A DNA stretch of 64,000 bases from Brachycybe producta (lineage: Eukaryota; Arthropoda; Diplopoda; Playtdesmida; Andrognathidae): assembly GCA_036925085.1 (NCBI GenBank), contig JAUPFP010000054.1, positions 806,001-870,000 of the forward strand. The letters are read 5' to 3'. Positions within the stretch are counted from its first letter, which is position 1; every line of letters begins with the position of its first letter. Made by a program: the position numbers and the translations under genes. Shown here piece after piece: positions 12,001 through 22,862 of this stretch. The notes under the pieces are model-generated. The model saw only the letters and a list, made by a program, of their open reading frames with translations, did not search any database and was not told where the DNA came from.

Positions 12001-14343
12001 ATGGATTGTTGGAACTTTTAAGAATGTGTATCGAAGCTGCAATTAGAAGGAATAGGAGAAGCGCTTCCTTTACTGGGAAAACGACTTATATCCGATAAGG
12101 AATGGATTATAATTCAAGAAGAAGTTAATCAGTTTCCAATTTTTGTGTTTCATATGTTGCCACATTGTGAAGATAAATTACTCTTCCAGAACTTACGATT
12201 ATTCTGTCTTTTCACGAGCAAAATTAAGATAAAACTAAAAAGTATTTTAGAAACTAGAAGGGTAACTCAGTTACTGAAGGGTATTTTCATGTTGATATTT
12301 TTCAAAATAAGCTTTTTTATAGACAAAAGTTAAAGAAAATATTGCCAGCTTAATGTTGGTTCATTTTGAAACTGTTATAAAAAGCTTATTTTGAAAGATA
12401 TCAGTATGAAAATACCCAGAAGTGATTGAGTTACCTCTTCTAGTTTCTAAAACACTTTCTAGTTTCTCTTGATTTTGATAATGAAAACAGAATAAGCTGA
12501 GTTCAAGAGACACCGTTTTCACGTTAAAAACCACCTTTATTCCATTATTTTCAATTGTAATGATTAAGGCAACCAGAAAAGAAATGTGTTTTTCTTTCAA
12601 AGAACCTGGTTCAGAGGCTAAATTTCTAGCCTGATCAAGAATAATTTTCGATGCTAGTTTGACATGTAGCATGTAACCAGGTTCTTTGACTGAAAACTTA
12701 TATTTTTCTCTCGTTGCTTTGGTAACGAATGTTGAAACTGCGATTTTATTTATATTAAAAGTTGAAGTCAGCAAAGGAAAAACTCGGACGTCCTTGCGAC
12801 ATGTGTTCGAACTACGAAGCGCAACTTCAAAAGTCACAGGAAAAAGAACGAGAGTTACAACGGGTTATTAAATCACTGGAAAAGTCAAACGAGTGGCACA
12901 AGTCAGATCTACAGAACGAACAGCAAATGAAGAAGGAACTGGAAGAGAAATTGGCGCAGGCTTCCACGGGAATGCAAGAAGAAGCAAGTCTCACACGATA
13001 ATTGTTCTCCGTACGAATGTTCTATAACCGCGTATATCTTTTTTTTTTCTCAGCTTGCGGTTCTCTACAAGAGGATAGACGAAGCAGAGAAACTTTACTT
13101 CGAAATACGACACGAGTACGCCGATCACGTTCAGTGGGCTAAGAGTACTCTTAGAGATTTGTCGTCGAATCGTGAAGAAATCGACGTCGAACTCAACAGG
13201 CTTCAACAAGAAAACGACAAACTAGTCGGCAAATACACAATGCATTCGCAACAGATGCAAAACGAAGCGATCAATCTACCCGATTCGACCGAAGACATGC
13301 ATCTACTTCTTCTAAAACTTCAAGAAGAACTGATCATTGCTAAAGTTGCGAAAGAACATATCGACGAGACGTTACGTAGCGAGATTCTCTTCTTGAAAGA
13401 ACGCGTTTTAGGCGAACAACAAAGCAGAGAATCGACAGAACAGATTTTAACTCAGGAAACGCTCGAATTACGACAAAGAGTCGGTGCGTTTACACGATCG
13501 CATTTCGAAAGAGAAACGATCTTACGTTTAGTTTTTCGTTGTATAGCTATTCTCGAAAACCAATCTGAACAGCACGAAGATGTAAAACGTCGTTGTAACG
13601 AAGCCGAGAAGAATTTTAAAGATATGGAACAGAAACTTAGCGAGACGCAAGCGAAACACAAACAGATGTTTACGGCGCTACAGAAGAAAGTAGAAGAGGG
13701 GATCAAAAACAAAGTAAATTCATTTGAAGAAAATGTCTTTCGATTTCCTTTCTCGAACCGTTTTTACCTTTTAGGAGAGATTGGAAATGGAATTAAATCA
13801 ACAAAGGCTTAAAGTTCAAACGTTACAGATGGAATTAGATAACAGCGAAGTTGTTCAGAGAGATTTCGTTAAATTATCTCAATCGTTACAGGTTTTTGCT
13901 CGACAGTTTAAAAAAAAAACGAAAACATCTAAAAGTATTTATATTTGATCTTCTTTCGTTGTAAAACATAACAAGGTTCAGTTAGAGAAGATCAGAGAAT
14001 CCGAATCGGAAGTACGATGGCAACACGAAGAAGATGCCGAAGATTGTTCTAATTGTAAACAACCGTTCACCGTCACGAGACGAAGAGTTGAGTTTCTGTG
14101 TTCTCTTTGATACCGAGTCTCGATTAACGGTGTTTAATCGAAATTACCCCCGTTTTTTTTTCTTCCTGTTTCTAGCATCACTGTCGACATTGTGGGAAGA
14201 TCTTTTGTGCCGACTGTACATCGAAAGTCGTTCTGAGTGGACCGTATCGTCGACCGTCTAAAGTTTGCGACGTTTGTCACACTTTGCTGTGTCCCGAAAC
14301 GGCTCCTTATTTTAGTACGGAACCTCCGCATACTCCAGAATGA
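6005..14343 (+). CDS. RABEP1: Rabaptin-5 homologue with C-terminal FYVE zinc finger
   Basis: Rabaptin is an effector of Rab5 on early endosomes and, with the exchange factor Rabex-5, promotes endosome fusion. Nineteen exons: 6005-6050, 6192-6371, 6464-6667, 6722-6857, 6942-7059, 10447-10557, 10625-10714, 11057-11192, 11274-11432, 11512-11559, 11657-11796, 11869-11950, 12023-12123, 12762-12983, 13054-13483, 13547-13713, 13775-13891, 13976-14086 and 14176-14343. The join is 2766 nt, giving 921 residues (human about 862). Family landmarks are SRSDLEMYVSVLQTQK, KQTWQMANDQFLEAQK, LGRPCDMCSNYEAQLQ and VQRDFVKLSQSLQ, in the same order as in human RABEP1. The last two exons add four CxxC pairs around RRRHHCRHCG, a FYVE signature; the usual WxxD is missing. 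The intron after 12983 has a GC donor (GCAAGT). The first three residues (MDE) follow a purine at -3. Confidence 0.93.
8082..8152. repeat. Perfect 30-bp inverted repeat, 11-nt loop
   Basis: The arms at 8082-8111 and 8123-8152 are exact reverse complements separated by GTTGATTAACT. Size and loop resemble a pre-miRNA hairpin, but such perfect pairing is more typical of a young foldback element. A second small stem (TTCTCGCT/AGCGAGAA) follows directly. Confidence 0.8.
8213..8525. repeat. Family A palindromic MITE
   Basis: The left half carries GTTTAGAAACTAGACGGATA and the right half its inverse around CCTTTCTAGTTTCTAATAC. The inner arms contain the CATGTTGATATTTTTCAAAA block typical of the family. 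Confidence 0.75.
9265..9490. repeat. Family A MITE, diverged
   Basis: The arms CTAGAATTGGTAAAAGATTG and its approximate inverse near 9410-9430 (CTATTCTAGTTTCTGAAACA) enclose a central AT-rich stem. It is more degraded than other copies. Confidence 0.55.
10742..11045. repeat. Family A MITE in RABEP1 intron 7
   Basis: The core TGTTTTAGAAACTAGAATTG pairs with AATTTCTAGTTTCTACACGC. The outer TCTGCAG / CTGCAGA ends also pair. It nearly fills the intron between the exons ending 10714 and starting 11057. Confidence 0.7.
12200..12540. repeat. Family A MITE in RABEP1 intron 13
   Basis: A well-preserved copy. The left arm has GTATTTTAGAAACTAGAAGG and the right arm CTTCTAGTTTCTAAAACACT. The right end reaches the family's outer motif ACGTTAAAAACCACCTTTA. 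Confidence 0.8.
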
Positions 14344-15743
14344 AAACTTTTTGGAGAAATATAAACGGATCCGTTAAAAATGGAGACGGTAAAAAAAGAC
14401 TATGGTTTTTCAATTCGAATCTCTCGTTTCTCGATGAAACTATTTCGGAAAAAAACGCTTAATGTTGATGCATTTTCGTTAATTCGGAAAAAAAAAAATT
14501 CGTTTAAAAAGTGGTTTTAGCGTGGACTTTTTTTAATTAGCAAAGAATTTATTATAGAATTTGATTGTTGTGCTGACGGTTTTTTGTTTCGACGTCTCTC
14601 GTGTGTCGGAAGGTTCGTTTATTTAATAAGTTGCGATGTTTCTCCTTCACAGGTTTTTTTTTATGATGTCCGAACATCTTCAGCTAAATGTTCTTTTACA
14701 AAAATATTCTTGTGAAAAATATATTTAATTCAGCTTTGTTTTTTGTAAATTTGAAGTCGTAAGAAAAATCATTCCAAATCTTTACCGAGTTTCTTTCTAG
14801 TTATTTCTTCAATTCGTAGCCTTTCTTTCTTTCTCTCTCTTTGCCAGAGAAAAAAAAACACTTCAAAGTGTGTTAAAAACTGAGTAGTTTTTCAGATAAC
14901 CCTCTGCCGCAGGCCTTCTTGGCTGCTTGCAGAGTCATTTTTCAAATTCAAATAACAATACCCTAGAATAGTGTATTGTGAGAGATTTTCATGTTAATAT
15001 TTTTTAAAACCAAACTTTTTAAAAGTTAAAGGTTTGTTTTATAAACAAGCCGATTTTTTCGAATTTGATTATTCTCTCTTTCATTCATAAGAACACATTT
15101 TCATGTTGATATCTTTCAAAATAAACTTTTTATAAACAAAAATTAACAAGTAGTATCTTCATATAAAGTTAGATAATTTCCAAACAAACATAAAATTTTA
15201 TTTTGAAATATATCAACATGAAAATACAATTAAGATACGACTCTAGTCTCTAAAATAGTTTCTCATAATGTTGTTTTTAAAATGCATAATGTGTTTTATA
15301 AACTAGAAACGAAATATGAAACACTTAAAAGGACACATTCTCATGTTGATATCTTTCAAAATACACTTCATATTTACAGTTGGGGGTCGTTTTCAAACTG
15401 GCATAAAAATCTTATTTTGTAAGATATCAAACATGAAAATATCCTTAAATGTGATTGAACTACCCTTCTAGTTTCTAAAACACTTTCGAAGTTTGAAGAG
15501 ATGACAAAAATAACCAAAGTTCAATTAGCGTTTGAACTTGAAAAACAGCTTAATTTATTGCGTCATTTTTAAACTGTGATAAAAAAAAAGTTTCATTTTT
15601 AAAAATATCGACATGAAAACATCGTTTGAATGTTCTAGTTTTTAACACACTGTAATTTTTTCTCAAAATAACTAAGAAAAAAAAAGGACAGCTAAGTTTT
15701 AAGCCACAAGAAAATGGCGACGAAGAGCACTTTTAATGAGGTT
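14344..15743. other. Spacer between converging RABEP1 and TBL2
   Basis: This holds the 3' untranslated regions of the two converging genes. TTTATT at 15552-15557 reads AATAAA on the minus strand, about 190 bp past the TBL2 stop, and could be its polyadenylation signal. The rest is AT-rich sequence with family A repeats at about 14960-15290 and 15290-15520. No gene is visible. Confidence 0.6.
14960..15520. repeat. Two adjacent family A MITEs
   Basis: Repeated CATGTTGATATCTTTCAAAA blocks at about 15101 and 15341 each pair with an inverted partner (TATCAACATGAAAAT near 15210; ATATCAAACATGAAAAT near 15423). The first copy is the more degraded. Confidence 0.65.
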
Positions 15744-18700
15744 TTACTCCTTCAAAATTTCCTTTAGTGCACCTCTGAAAATAAAAGAAAAATATGGCTA
15801 AAAAATGTCTCGTTTCAAATAGATTTGTCACCGTAATCGTTTTCGAATACCTTGCATCAGCGATCTGTTTTAGGATCCGTTCCTTCGTGGACTCGCCCTT
15901 CGCCTTCCGATGGGCTTCCAACAAGTTCTCGATGCCAACTTTGTAGCCTACGACGTTGTGATAAATGTGGATGAGTTGGCCGACAGCAGCGACGAGTTGT
16001 TTTCCAAGCGGATCAAAGCAAATATACTTGATTTCCTCTGATAAAAAGAAATGACCGAATCAATCAATGTGAACTTGAAACGTTGACAGGTTATCTGGAG
16101 ACGGACCTCGGTGGTTGATAACTTCTTCTTTCGTTCCTTTTGTAGCCAAATAAAAGCACAACTCGTTTCCCATGGCGATCACAACGACGTTTGCATCGGG
16201 CGAAAGAGACAGTCGAGTCGGTCGATCGTTCAACTTACAATTTCCAGTCAGCAACAAAATCGGTTCTTCGCCTTTATCGAATTCAACTGTGTTTAATGAA
16301 GTTTAAACGGGTTTAGTTAAGTGTCGTTAGATACGGATCGTAAAAAAAAGTACCGACCATTCGTATCATACAATTTCCATGTGTTGTCTTTAGAAACAGT
16401 CGCCATTCTACAGTTTTAATCGGTTTTATGGTTACCAGTTACTATGTTTTATGGGAGGAAAATCAAGAAAAATTTGAATGTGTTTTAGAAACTAGAAGGG
16501 TAGCTTAATCACTTAAAGGTATTTTCATGTTAATATCTTTCAAAACAAGCTTTTCATAGACCAAAAATTAACAAATAAGCTTATTTTGAAAGACATTAAC
16601 ATGAAAATACCCTTAGGTGATTCAGCTACCCTTCTAGTTTCTGAAACACATTCAAGTTTCTCTCAATTTGGAACTCAAAAGACAAAATAATCAAGAGTTC
16701 AAGGTGCGTTTACACTGTAAAACCACCTTAAAGATGCATTTATGTCACATAAATGGCTTTATACCTGGAAGCATCGTCGCTGAAAGCAAAACTTGGAATT
16801 GCAGCTGAATGACCCTTAAGGCCAAAAGCTTTAGTAACCGATTTAAATTCGCCGGTTTTGTGAAAAACGACCGTCCACACTTTAACTTCCGACATGAATC
16901 CTTTTATATCGTAAAAGAAAAGGACGAGAGTCGAAAAAATGATTTCGTAAAACCAACTCTCGATTAAATCGTTAATTGTACCTGATGCTCCGACGAAACG
17001 GCCGCAAGGAGATACGACAGCACAGTAAGTATTGATAAGGTTCGTTTCGACGGTCGCCAAAATGGCTCCTTTCAGACTCCAAATGGTCATTTTTGTTTTA
17101 TCGTTGCAGGTCATCATGTATTTTCCGGTGCTCGCAATTCCAAGTCCAATGATTTGGCCATCGGAAGTTAACTTAAAACAGTATTTATCTTTATAGATTT
17201 ACCTTTATTCCTTTTTTATCGTGAAAAAAACCTACTTCGGGATAATCGGCCACATGAGTGGCACTTTGTAGAGCTCCGTCTCCCTTTCTGGTAACACCGT
17301 AAACCGTCAGGTTGTAACCACAAGCACGGAATATAACGAGCGCTCTATATTATTTATCGAGATATAAATTGGACACGATTCAGTTTGAGCTTTCGTAGTT
17401 AGAAATTTATTTTCTGCCAAATGTATACTTTGTGTCGGGACTCCATTTGACTTTAACGGCATGGTCGAGGTGCACACTGACGCGTAACGATCTGAACATT
17501 TTCAATTTATATTTAATAGCCGAAATAAGAACTTACGAGCTTACAAACTTCAAGTCTTCAAGTGTTTTCATGCGTTAAGAGACGAGCGATTATAAGTGGT
17601 TGTGATGATGGACTGCAAAAAAAAAAGGTCGGCATGTGGCCAAAAGCAACCGTACGAGTCGACTAAATAGGACCACTTTTCAACCACTCGCAGCAGTCGA
17701 GACTCGAGTGATTAGTTACAGCCACACAAAATCACTTTTTCAGCCCCATTGCAATTTGCAACCACTAAAAGTCGCTCTTTTTGTTAACGCTCTTAGAAAC
17801 TAGAATAGTTGGTCATAGTGTTTCTCACAAGATTTCCACTTACTTGTGTTTCTTTTCTGTAAAAGATCCAGTGTTCCACAGCAAAAGGGTCCTGTCTGTA
17901 AAACCACAGACAGCATTTCATGAAATATGTTCGAGTTTTCTAGTTTAAAAACTAAATTTAACATAGAAAAGTTTAACAGCCGATTAAAATCGTTTATGTG
18001 GACTTTATACACGTAGTGTACCCAAGCCTGACGCGTACCAAGAATCGTTCGCGATCAATCGAAACTCCGAAATAACATTTTTAACCATTTCTAGTTCGAT
18101 TTCACGAGAACAATCCTCGATACTTGTTAGCGTTAAGTCTAAAAAGTGAAGTAAACTTTTATGTTGTTGAAGAAATTCAAAATTCATTAGAAACTAATAA
18201 TTTTAATGAATAATGAAATTTGATCATTTTACATTGGGGAGTATTGGGTGAAACGTTTATTTTGAAAGATATCGTGAAAAGTTGGTACGTTTCTCATCTT
18301 TTATTTTACGCAAACAACAAATGAGGATAAACTGTGTTAGAAACTAGAAGACGGGTAGCTCAATCACTTAAGGGTATTTTTCATGTTAGATAATCTTTCA
18401 AAATCAGCTTTTTATGTTAGTTTGAAAATGGCAAAACTTTAAGCCGAAGATATTTTATTAAATTTTTGTCTATAAAAAGTTTATTTTGAAAATTATCAAC
18501 ATGAAAATACCTTTAAATGATTAAACAACCCTTCTAGTTTCTAAAACACATTCAACTTTCTCTTCATTTTGCTTTCTGAAAGACAGAATAACTAGAGTTC
18601 AGAGAAATAAAAGTTTACGGTCGACTTTTGTTTTTTTTTTTAGTTGAAAAACAAATTTAATCAGCTGTTAAGAGAAATACTTAATCAGAAATTAAAAACA

Positions 18701-21635
18701 AAGATTTATAGAAAAAAACACAAATTATTTCTTTTAATTACGTCACTTTAAAGAACAAACAAATTTTCAAGATTAACATAATAATTTTTTAAAAAAAAAA
18801 ACACACACACGAATATAAAAATGTGTATTATTAATAATAATATAAATGCGATTAAAAAAGTAAAAAATCCAAGTAATGAAATTATTTTTTCGTCAGGTCC
18901 CCGTATATTTTAAAAACCTCTTCTTTTTCGCGTCCAATTTATATTTACAAAGAAGAAAAATAAATAAATATTTGAACTTTATAATATTTTTGGCGTCCAA
19001 TATATCACCAAGTTTCAAACTTTTTCTTTAAATTTCCTGCCTCAAATCAGTGTGAAGTTTCCATAGTAATAATTCCAAACTAGACCTAGCATCTTCGTAA
19101 CTATCGTGACCGTTTTCACTCGTCTGAATGTTTTTTCTTAGATAAAACTTTGCTAAAGATTGAAGAGAACGACGGAACGGAAGACCGTACTGATGAGGAA
19201 ACAAAATCGCAGTGTCGACAATCGTCGGATGTAACATACGAAGAGCTTTCAAATCGTTTTCGAGAGCGTGTCCGACTAGAATCGTATCCGCGTTCAATAA
19301 ATTCAAAAGATCCTTCTGTACGTCAGCTAAAGTACGAACGACACCTTCGAAATCTTTCTCCGTAAGACCACTGAACCTCGTATTGTAATCCACGATCGGA
19401 CTTTCGGGTTTTACTATGGAATCGTAAAGTATGCAACCGTCGACACGCAACAACGAGACTCTAGTAAGCTCTAATCCGTTTACAGTGAAACACATTTCGC
19501 AATCGAGAGCGCAAACGCCAAAGTTTCCATCGTTAGGAACGTAACGACAAGGCAGCGTTTCGACGTAATCGCTCGTCATCGTATTAGCGAGGCTGACGTG
19601 ACAATCGGCCGTTGCGCAACCTTTCGAACCGACGTCACCCGAACAACAGGTATAAATCTTAGCATCATTCTTAGATTCTTTACCGATTGAATGTAATTTA
19701 CCCCAGTGATAAACACATTTTTCTTTGATTTTGTATTCTCCGTTTTCTGTTAGGTGGAAGTCTTTTTGACAACGACAACAAGATCGGAGCCGTGAGTCCG
19801 TTGTTTCTCCTTTTCCTTCGTCGCTCGCTCGAATAGAAGAAGCGATGGCGCAAGTTTTTCCTGCAACATCCAATGGATAACCGTGCGACATCAAGTCCTG
19901 CGGTCTTACGATGTAACGCCGTAATAATTGATATAGAGCGGCGTTTGATAAGTTACGGCTCGACTTCGGAAGGCGACGGCTTCTTCGTTGTTGCGGTACG
20001 GCCATCACCGTATGATACGAAGACGGATTTACAAATACGGGAACCACAAATTTATTACTATAAAATGGTGGTTGATGAGTTAAGACCAACATTTTGGAAT
20101 TTTCTTCTTCTTCTTCTTCGTAGTTTTTCTTTTCGTCCTTCTTTTTATTCCTTTTCAATTTCTGATGTTTACGATTATCTCCTTTTTTTGTTTTAGAAGA
20201 AGATCACATACAAATAAAAGAAAAAATCGATGCAAAACCAAATGTAAGCAACATTTTCTCTTATTGTCCAAAACGTAAGTTTCGTAATTTTCAAATGTAA
20301 AAAGTGTTTTCATCAATGAAAAATAGTAAAATTGACAAATCATACAAATTACAGGGTGTCTCAAAATGAAATATGTTAAAACTTTAGGCCCCGCCGTAAT
20401 TTTACATAATAGTCATAAGTTTTCATCAGTGAAAAATAGGAAAACTGTCAATCAAAAGCTTTTAGCAACGCCTTCAATCTTATTAAGAGATCTTAATGTA
20501 ATCGGTAACGCCCACAATCTATTAAAGCAACCAATCAGAAAAAGCTGTCACTCATACAAGGCCTGCTATAACCACGCCCATAATTGTACGTAAGTTCCCG
20601 CCCCTTTCATACGAGCTTAATCGAATCGGTAACGCCCACAATCCACTAAAACCACCTGTCAACCATATATACCTCCCTCATCCTAAGAATAATCTTGTGA
20701 CGTCAGAGGGGTTTAAGACAAATTTTGACGTTTTGTCTAATAATAAGGGAATAACAACAAAAGAATACAGTAACTCTTATTTAAATATGTTGATATTATC
20801 ATCATCCATTTTTAAAGGGGCCTTTTTTCTATCAGAATAAATAACACGTCAACCTCCCCCCTCTGACGTCACAAGCTTCTTCTTACGATGAGGCAGGTAT
20901 ACAATAGTAAATCCTTGTAACCACGCCCCACAATCTGACGTCATAAAGAAACTTTTTTTTAAAGTTTCTTATATGAATGAAGTAGGTAACGCCCCCTCTT
21001 TCTAAGAGAACCAATAAGAAGGGGGAACTTGTGGCTAAGCGAGACACGCGCGCGCGTTTGAGCACGTGGGGGATCGAGACAAGAACAACGAGACAAAAGG
21101 AACTTCATGAATGAAATGACGGCTACAAACAAAGACGAAAGCACATTGACGATAAATTTGCTCGAAATTCTCACCTTCAGAACATGACGCTAGAAATCTT
21201 TTGTCCTGACTGAAATCTAGATCAAGAACATCGTCTTTATGAGATTTGAGTGTAGTCAATAACCAACGATGGACAGTAGTAGTGGACGATGAAGATGATG
21301 TTCTCTGAGACTTCTTTGTCTTTTCTTGAGCCTTTTCGTTTTTCTTTGTCTTCTTGATAGAAGAAGATGCTAAAAAGTTTTAAGAAGAAAAACAAATTTC
21401 GCAATTTTTAAGCAAAAAAAAAAAAAAAATAAGATCATCTTTTGTGACTCATAAAAAAAAAGAAAAAAAAAAGTTTTTTTTTACCCAATAGTTTAAAGTT
21501 TTTCTCGGTTTGAGATCGTGATGATTTCAACCAGAAAAGAAATATAAAAACGAGCGTAGCGAGGGTGAGTGTTAGCCACAAAAGAAGGGAAGAAGATGTT
21601 TGCGATGATGTTTCTTGGTTCGAATCTTTCATCAT
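15744..21635 (-). CDS. TBL2: Transducin beta-like protein 2 (ER-membrane WD40 protein)
   Basis: TBL2 is a WD40 protein anchored in the ER membrane, known in mammals to associate with the stress kinase PERK. Eleven exons: 21635-21485, 21369-21175, 17895-17844, 17491-17429, 17344-17236, 17171-16982, 16900-16765, 16407-16358, 16286-16107, 16037-15851 and 15774-15744. The join is 1344 nt and gives 447 residues, the human length. Residues about 17-36 form one hydrophobic anchor (LLLWLTLTLATLVFIFLFWL), followed by a Lys-rich linker. WD repeats follow, e.g. DRTLLLWNTGSFTEKKH, TIWSLKGAILATVETN, VVSPCGRFVGASG, GLKGHSAAIPSFAFSD and SKDNTWKLYDTN, each matching human TBL2. Intron 2 is about 3.3 kb and contains a second gene. 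Confidence 0.95.
16440..16731. repeat. Family A MITE in TBL2 intron 7
   Basis: One of the best copies. The arms TGTGTTTTAGAAACTAGAAG and CCCTTCTAGTTTCTGAAACA pair over most of the element. Its right end shows the outer motif TTTACACTGTAAAACCACCTTAA, which helps define the family terminus. Confidence 0.85.
17572..17790. repeat. Family F terminal-inverted-repeat element
   Basis: Ends GCGTTAAGAGACGAGCG and GTCGCTCTTTTTGTTAACGC are imperfect inverses, with inner AAGTGGTTGT / AACCACTAAAAG also paired. It lies in TBL2 intron 3. A related copy is at 35093-35287 in the WSB intron. Confidence 0.7.
18310..18640. repeat. Family A MITE in TBL2 intron 2
   Basis: Left arm CTGTGTTAGAAACTAGAAGA, right arm ACCCTTCTAGTTTCTAAAAC, with paired CATGTTAGATAATCTTTCAA and ATTATCAACATGAAAATACC in the inner stem. 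Confidence 0.75.
19028..20092 (-). CDS. REXO1: REXO1-type RNA exonuclease nested in TBL2 intron 2
   Basis: A predicted 3'-5' exonuclease of the DEDDh family, related to REXO1/GOR. From the first in-frame ATG it is 354 residues in one uninterrupted exon. Exo I is ALDCEMC (catalytic D and E), Exo II is GHALENDLKALR, and Exo III is HDSYEDARSS with the H-x4-D spacing of DEDDh enzymes. Before these lies the Cys/His region typical of REXO1 (CCRCQKDF, YHWGKLHSIG, YTCCSGDVGSKGC). The frame stays open to about 20168, where an acceptor-like AAACATCAG occurs, so a short upstream coding exon is possible. Human REXO1 is about 1200 residues, so this lacks the long N-terminus. It runs in the same direction as TBL2 and lies wholly within its second intron. 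Lack of introns fits an old retrocopy or a naturally compact family member. Confidence 0.85.
   Translation of the reverse strand: MLVLTHQPPFYSNKFVVPVFVNPSSYHTVMAVPQQRRSRRLPKSSRNLSNAALYQLLRRYIVRPQDLMSHGYPLDVAGKTCAIASSIRASDEGKGETTDSRLRSCCRCQKDFHLTENGEYKIKEKCVYHWGKLHSIGKESKNDAKIYTCCSGDVGSKGCATADCHVSLANTMTSDYVETLPCRYVPNDGNFGVCALDCEMCFTVNGLELTRVSLLRVDGCILYDSIVKPESPIVDYNTRFSGLTEKDFEGVVRTLADVQKDLLNLLNADTILVGHALENDLKALRMLHPTIVDTAILFPHQYGLPFRRSLQSLAKFYLRKNIQTSENGHDSYEDARSSLELLLWKLHTDLRQEI
20672..20897. repeat. Family E foldback with TGACGTCA in its ends
   Basis: The end TTGTGACGTCAGAGGGGTTT at about 20696 is inverted at CCCCTCTGACGTCACAAGCT near 20860. A second copy is at 30244-30467. Each end carries a full cAMP-response-element-like TGACGTCA. 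Confidence 0.75.
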
Positions 21636-22862
21636 TTGTTATTCGTCTCTCTCTCTCTCTCTTTGTTTTTTCTAGGTACTAATAATACACAACACGTGTT
21701 CTCTCTATTCTATGAAGGTCCTTTCACTCGTTAGATGCGGATGTCGATCCCTCCACGTCATCGATTCTATAGTCACGTTGCCCGTCATAGGAGTTTCCGT
21801 AGAAAAAATGACTCAATTATCCGATTCTATGACATCATTTTGTTTTTCTCAGAACTCCACCTTCTATTTCTTCGTAATCCAATCACGTATTACCGTCTTT
21901 GTTATAAAGCTCCGCCTTCCTTCGATTGGGTGTGTTAACGACATCGTGACGTCATCCCAGTACCTTCGATAGATATCAATGGAGACGTGACGTCATAATT
22001 GAGAAAATGGGTGGTACTTAATTTATAACACGATCCTCTATTTGCATTTTTAATCCAATCACGTTAGGTCTTTTTGTTTTGGACCGAGAAAACCCCGCCT
22101 TTAAATGGGTGTGTCAAATCGACACAATCCATTGTTCGTAAAAAACATGTTTATGAATTTACAAAGAATCCGGCTTATTGGGGCAGCCGCATATTTGGGA
22201 CTTATCTAAACAAACGATAGCTATTGGTTTGCCTTTTTAGTTACTTCGCATAATTGGGACAACCGTTTAATAGGGTCACTTTATTCTTGTCCCCTATGAA
22301 CCGGAATTCAGGGACGTCACAGTAAATGGGCGGAGTTTTAAAGCCAGAGCTGTAAGTTTGGTTATCTGTTAATCGATGATACAGTAACCGGTTACAATGG
22401 GGCATATATCGATTTATTAATTAATAATATCGATATTTTAAGTTTATCGGTGTTGTTGACGTCACTTCCGTCGCTGTTTAAATCCCTTGATTCATTTCGG
22501 ATGCAAAAAAAAATGGGCCTCAGGTCCTCGGAGGCTCAGAAAAGGTGTCGAAAACGGACTGTTTGAACGATTTCATTGAGTTTACAACCAGGTTATGTAG
22601 CACGTGATCTATAATTTTTAAATTATAACCGAAAAAAAGTACTAAAAATTTGGTAAGGAAACGAAAATTTGTGTTAAATAACTAGACCGGAAGTGGCATT
22701 CACTTTGTATGTTTTTAGTTCTCGTTTGACCCATTTTAATGTCAATGAATTGCATTCTTATGCAATAGCGGAGACTGGTTTGTTGTCTTTCTCCTTAAAA
22801 AGTAAACTGCGGTTACAAGTAGCAATCGCAAAGACGGAGGTAAAGGCTCTGAAAACGAAGAA
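21636..22862. promoter_or_regulatory. Divergent promoter region between TBL2 and BCKDK
   Basis: The two start codons point away from each other across 1.23 kb. TGACGTCA occurs at 21947-21954, 21988-21995 and 22458-22465, and again just inside BCKDK exon 1 (22942-22949). A CACGTG E-box lies at about 22600. CT-rich microsatellite sequence sits just upstream of TBL2 (about 21645-21662). The site cluster suggests shared CREB/ATF-type control, inferred from motifs only. Confidence 0.5.

Noticed and set aside
12361-12837. 158-codon minus-strand open frame
   Set aside because: It overlaps a family A repeat and the antisense of a RABEP1 exon.
17537-17569. KTLEDLKFVSS frame followed by GTAAG, first taken as a TBL2 exon
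   Set aside because: Exon 17895-17844 joins TBL2 exon 2 to exon 17491 in phase and supplies the expected DRTLLLW block; the segment here has no acceptor and an in-frame stop just upstream.
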